From an uncultured Actinomycetes bacterium (GTDB lineage: Bacteria; Actinomycetota; Actinomycetes; Nanopelagicales; Nanopelagicaceae): a stretch of DNA of 7,820 nt. Below are positions 5,948 to 7,820 of this stretch, piece after piece (position 1 is the stretch's first letter; each line of letters opens with the position of its first letter). The notes below the pieces were generated by a model that saw only the letters and a program-made list of their open reading frames with translations, was not told the DNA's origin and ran no database searches. The stretch is taken from the NCBI GenBank assembly GCA_903842855.1, contig CAIMNT010000221.1:1-7820 (forward strand), given 5' to 3'. The position numbers were made by a program, and so were the translations under genes.

Positions 5948-5968
5948 TAGAATGAGACCACTTAAATT
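5948..5968 (+). promoter_or_regulatory. Candidate -10 region for murA
   Basis: Two -10-like hexamers precede murA: TAGAAT (5948-5953, 5 of 6 matches) and TAAATT (5963-5968). Either would give a short leader of roughly 20-36 bases carrying the Shine-Dalgarno. Neither has a recognisable -35 at 17-18 bases. The divergent adenosyltransferase -10 lies just to the left, so the two promoters share about 40 bases. Confidence 0.35.
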
Positions 5969-5984
5969 TAGCGTCAACGGGCTC

Positions 5985-5993
5985 GGAGGTGAT
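5985..5993 (+). promoter_or_regulatory. Strong Shine-Dalgarno of murA, fixing the GTG start
   Basis: GGAGGTGAT is complementary over nine bases to the usual 16S rRNA 3' end. The GGAGGT core ends 5 bases before the GTG at 5996, which selects that codon over the out-of-frame ATG at 5992. It is the strongest ribosome site in the window. Confidence 0.85.
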
Positions 5994-5995
5994 GT

Positions 5996-7267
5996 GTGGC
6001 GGAGAGTTCATCTGCGCTTCGCATTAACGGCCCGACTCGACTAGCTGGCGAGGTTACGGTTACAGGAGCCAAGAATTCTGCGCTCAAACTGATGGCGGCT
6101 GCTCTGCTCGCCCCCGGTAAAAACACCTTGTATAACGTGCCGCACATCAAAGACGTTGAGATCATGTCCGACCTTCTGACGCGTCTAGGATGCACAGTTC
6201 ACTTTGATCATGGATCACACACCATGGAGATCGAGGTCCCACAGGAGCCTGGACATAAGGCGGAGTACGAGCTCGTTCGCAAGATGCGCGCCTCAATCAA
6301 TGTTTTAGGGCCGATCTTGACCAGAGTAGGGATCGCTGAAATCTCCTTGCCCGGAGGAGATGCAATAGGTTCTCGTGGACTAGATTTTCATATTGCCGGA
6401 CTCGAAGCACTTGGTGCCTCGGTTAAGTTTGAACACGGCTACATCATCGCCACCGCTCCAGATGGCCTCGTTGGTGCAACCTTCGAACTGAAATTCCCTA
6501 GCGTTGGTTCCACTGAGAATTTGATGACAGCCGCGGTGTTGGCTCAGGGAACTACGACGCTGCACAATGTCGCGCGCGAACCCGACATCATTGATTTGGG
6601 TGAGTTCCTCATAGCGATGGGTGCAAAAATAGAAGGACTCGGAACATCGACCCTCACCATCGAGGGGGTCGATCAATTGCACGCCGCTTCGCATTCGACT
6701 CTCCCCGATCGCATCGTTACTGGCACCTGGGCATTTGCCGCCGTGATGACTCAAGGAGATATCACCATTAAGGGTGGACGCGCTGAACACTTAGAGATTC
6801 CTCTCGATAAATTGGTGGCTGCAGGAGCAGTTGTTACAACGACTACCGATGGTTTTAGAGTCAAAATGGATCAAAGACCACTTGCCATTGATGTGGCGAC
6901 GCTTCCCTACCCCGGATTTCCTACTGATCTGCAGCCAATGGCTATCTCTCTTAACTCAATAGCAAGCGGAAGTGCGATAGTCACCGAGAATGTATTTGAG
7001 GCAAGGTTTATGTTCGTCAATGAACTTCGCAGGCTTGGTGCCAATATAACCGTAGATGGCCATCACGCCGCGATAACAGGTATTCCACTGCTCTCAGGCG
7101 CTCCAGTTGCTGCCACAGATATTCGCGCCGGTGCTGGATTAGTTTTAGCCGCCCTTGTTGCCGATGGAGTAACGACCGTAGAAGATGCATTTCATATTGA
7201 ACGCGGCTACCCGAACTTTGCCGCAGACTTACGCTCACTCGGAGCGGATGTAGAAACTATAAGTTAG
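5996..7267 (+). CDS. murA: UDP-N-acetylglucosamine 1-carboxyvinyltransferase MurA, Cys-to-Asp active-site form
   Basis: The first committed enzyme of peptidoglycan synthesis. It transfers enolpyruvate from PEP to UDP-GlcNAc in the cytoplasm. The length (423 aa) is normal. Visible marks are GAKNSALKL with Lys26 (E. coli Lys22), the KMRASINVLGP segment (96-106) with Arg98, the mobile loop LPGGDAIGSRGLDFHIAGLEALGA (118-141, read here in two parts), YPGFPTDLQ with catalytic Asp311 (E. coli Asp305), Arg377 in DIRAGAGLVLAAL, and Arg403 in HIERGY. The loop residue equivalent to E. coli Cys115, the fosfomycin target, is Asp122 here. Asp at this site is known in Mycobacterium and other taxa and confers intrinsic fosfomycin resistance. 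The GTG start is set by a strong Shine-Dalgarno. The stop overlaps that of atpC by 4 bases, and a terminator-like hairpin follows inside atpC. Confidence 0.97.
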   Translation: MAESSSALRINGPTRLAGEVTVTGAKNSALKLMAAALLAPGKNTLYNVPHIKDVEIMSDLLTRLGCTVHFDHGSHTMEIEVPQEPGHKAEYELVRKMRASINVLGPILTRVGIAEISLPGGDAIGSRGLDFHIAGLEALGASVKFEHGYIIATAPDGLVGATFELKFPSVGSTENLMTAAVLAQGTTTLHNVAREPDIIDLGEFLIAMGAKIEGLGTSTLTIEGVDQLHAASHSTLPDRIVTGTWAFAAVMTQGDITIKGGRAEHLEIPLDKLVAAGAVVTTTTDGFRVKMDQRPLAIDVATLPYPGFPTDLQPMAISLNSIASGSAIVTENVFEARFMFVNELRRLGANITVDGHHAAITGIPLLSGAPVAATDIRAGAGLVLAALVADGVTTVEDAFHIERGYPNFAADLRSLGADVETIS

Positions 7268-7524
7268 TTACTCTCTTCGCCGAGTATCGCTACTCGGTTC
7301 TTATTTACCGAGATAAACCCACCAGCCATATTGAAATCGGTCTCGGAGCCATCTGCACCTTTAATACTTACAACTCCTGGCACCAAAACTCCCAATAGCG
7401 GAATGTGGTTTGCCAAGATTCCGATATCACCATCGACTGTACGCGCCGACACGGAAGTGGCCTCACCCGACCAGACACGCTTTTCGGGTGAGACAACTTC
7501 GACGGTGAGTTTTGTATCGGACAT
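7264..7524 (-). CDS. atpC: F0F1 ATP synthase epsilon subunit, short form lacking the C-terminal helical domain
   Basis: Epsilon subunit of the ATP synthase central stalk, joining gamma to the c-ring on the cytoplasmic side of the membrane. The protein is only 86 residues long and consists of the N-terminal beta-sandwich alone: KLTVEVVSPEKRVWSGEA (5-22), VDGDIGILANHIPLLGVL (30-47, the conserved G.(I/L)GI...H.PL segment), and FNMAGGFISVNKNRVAIL (64-81). It then stops at GEESN. E. coli epsilon is about 139 residues, and the missing part is the two-helix C-terminal domain that can inhibit ATP hydrolysis. The start is ATG at 7524, 2 bases after the atpD stop, with an AAGG about 10 bases upstream inside atpD, so it belongs to the atp operon. 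The stop overlaps murA's by 4 bases. Confidence 0.93.
   Translation of the reverse strand: MSDTKLTVEVVSPEKRVWSGEATSVSARTVDGDIGILANHIPLLGVLVPGVVSIKGADGSETDFNMAGGFISVNKNRVAILGEESN
7280..7306 (+). terminator. Likely intrinsic terminator of murA, embedded in the 3' coding end of atpC
   Basis: A perfect 7-base stem CCGAGTA (7280-7286) / TACTCGG (7291-7297) closes a TCGC tetraloop; a G-U pair can extend it to 8. The U-rich run TTCTTATTT follows at once on the plus strand. It starts 13 bases after the murA stop. On the minus strand no U-tract follows, so it would act only on murA transcripts. The same bases encode the RVAILG segment of the epsilon subunit. Confidence 0.6.
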
Positions 7525-7526
7525 TT

Positions 7527-7820
7527 TTATGCCTTTGCCAACTCTGCAGCCTTACGCTCGACATCTTCGAGTCCGCCGCACATAAAGAAAGCCTGCTCTG
7601 GAACGTGGTCATACTTTCCATCGGCAAGTGCTTCAAAGGCTTCAATGGTCTCTGAAAGTGGAACAAAGGAACCATCAATTCCGGTGAAGACCTTTGCTAC
7701 GAAGGTGTTCTGTGACAAGAAGCGCTGAATACGACGAGCACGTCCAACCAAGATGCGATCCTCTTCAGAGAGTTCATCGATACCCAAGATAGCAATGATG
7801 TCTTGTAGATCCTTATAACG
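7527..7820 (-). CDS. atpD: F0F1 ATP synthase beta subunit, C-terminal part
   Basis: The last 97 residues of the catalytic beta subunit; the gene continues beyond the right edge of the window. It carries the strongly conserved C-terminal helical domain: RYKDLQDIIAILGIDELSEE, the DELSEED-type loop that pushes on gamma, then RARRIQRFLSQNTFVAKVFTG, the PLSETIEAFEALADGKYDHVP helix region and EQAFFMCGGLEDV, ending KAAELAKA. Correspondence with E. coli beta is nearly position by position. The nucleotide-binding P-loop lies outside the window. It is followed after 2 bases by atpC, the normal order at the end of the atp operon (atpG-atpD-atpC). Confidence 0.97.
   Translation of the reverse strand, partial: RYKDLQDIIAILGIDELSEEDRILVGRARRIQRFLSQNTFVAKVFTGIDGSFVPLSETIEAFEALADGKYDHVPEQAFFMCGGLEDVERKAAELAKA

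Noticed and set aside
6380..6790. 136-codon minus-strand open frame inside murA
   Set aside because: murA is full length with its motifs intact in the plus frame; the antisense product has no recognisable domain, composition or ribosome site.
1..7820. Search for tRNA, rRNA, CRISPR, insertion sequence or phage attachment signals
   Set aside because: No cloverleaf-like segment, regularly spaced repeat, transposase motif or flanking direct repeat was seen; the sequence is filled by the nine listed genes.

Overview
The window is almost solid coding sequence: nine genes, no RNA genes, no mobile elements, no CRISPR, and no gene-free stretch longer than 80 bases. It most resembles a low-to-mid-GC actinobacterium with a streamlined genome, of the freshwater acI/Nanopelagicales kind. 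That placement is an inference from three things. First, there is a small CPGC/HWHxxC zinc-site protein beginning MSPRRN and ending RNAPRY, which I recognise as a conserved actinobacterial protein. Second, a PduO-type cobalamin adenosyltransferase lies divergent from murA and close to the ATP synthase operon, a neighbourhood seen in mycobacteria and relatives. Third, packing is extreme at roughly 50% G+C by eye. No species can be named.

Layout, left to right: the 3' end of an AI-2E/PerM-family membrane protein (+, 1-277); an alpha/beta hydrolase (-, 274-984); an NAD(P)-dependent aldehyde dehydrogenase (+, 1007-2461); the small zinc-site protein (-, 2458-2778); a three-gene translationally coupled operon of an ABC-2 exporter ATPase (2859-3710), its permease (3707-4489) and a secreted Lys/Thr/Pro-rich protein of unknown function (4486-5349); the cobalamin adenosyltransferase (-, 5350-5925); murA (+, 5996-7267); and the tail of the ATP synthase operon on the minus strand, atpC (7264-7524) and the 3' end of atpD (7527-end).

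The genes do not form one pathway. They are mostly housekeeping: peptidoglycan precursor synthesis, ATP synthase and cofactor maturation. The exporter operon with its secreted partner is the only unit here that looks like a possible undescribed system, and the evidence for that is gene coupling and protein composition only.

The strongest structural signals lie between genes. All four convergent junctions have no spacer: three overlap by a shared 4-base TTAR in which both stop codons are read, and one abuts exactly. The hydrolase/dehydrogenase divergent pair is separated by 22 bases holding two opposed, partly overlapping -10-like hexamers, each exactly 6 bases before its start codon, as expected for leaderless transcripts. 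The adenosyltransferase has the same layout, whereas murA has a strong Shine-Dalgarno. A terminator-like hairpin for murA sits inside the 3' coding end of the opposing atpC. Two protein-level points stand out: MurA has Asp where fosfomycin-sensitive enzymes have the reactive Cys, and the ATP synthase epsilon subunit lacks its C-terminal helical domain.
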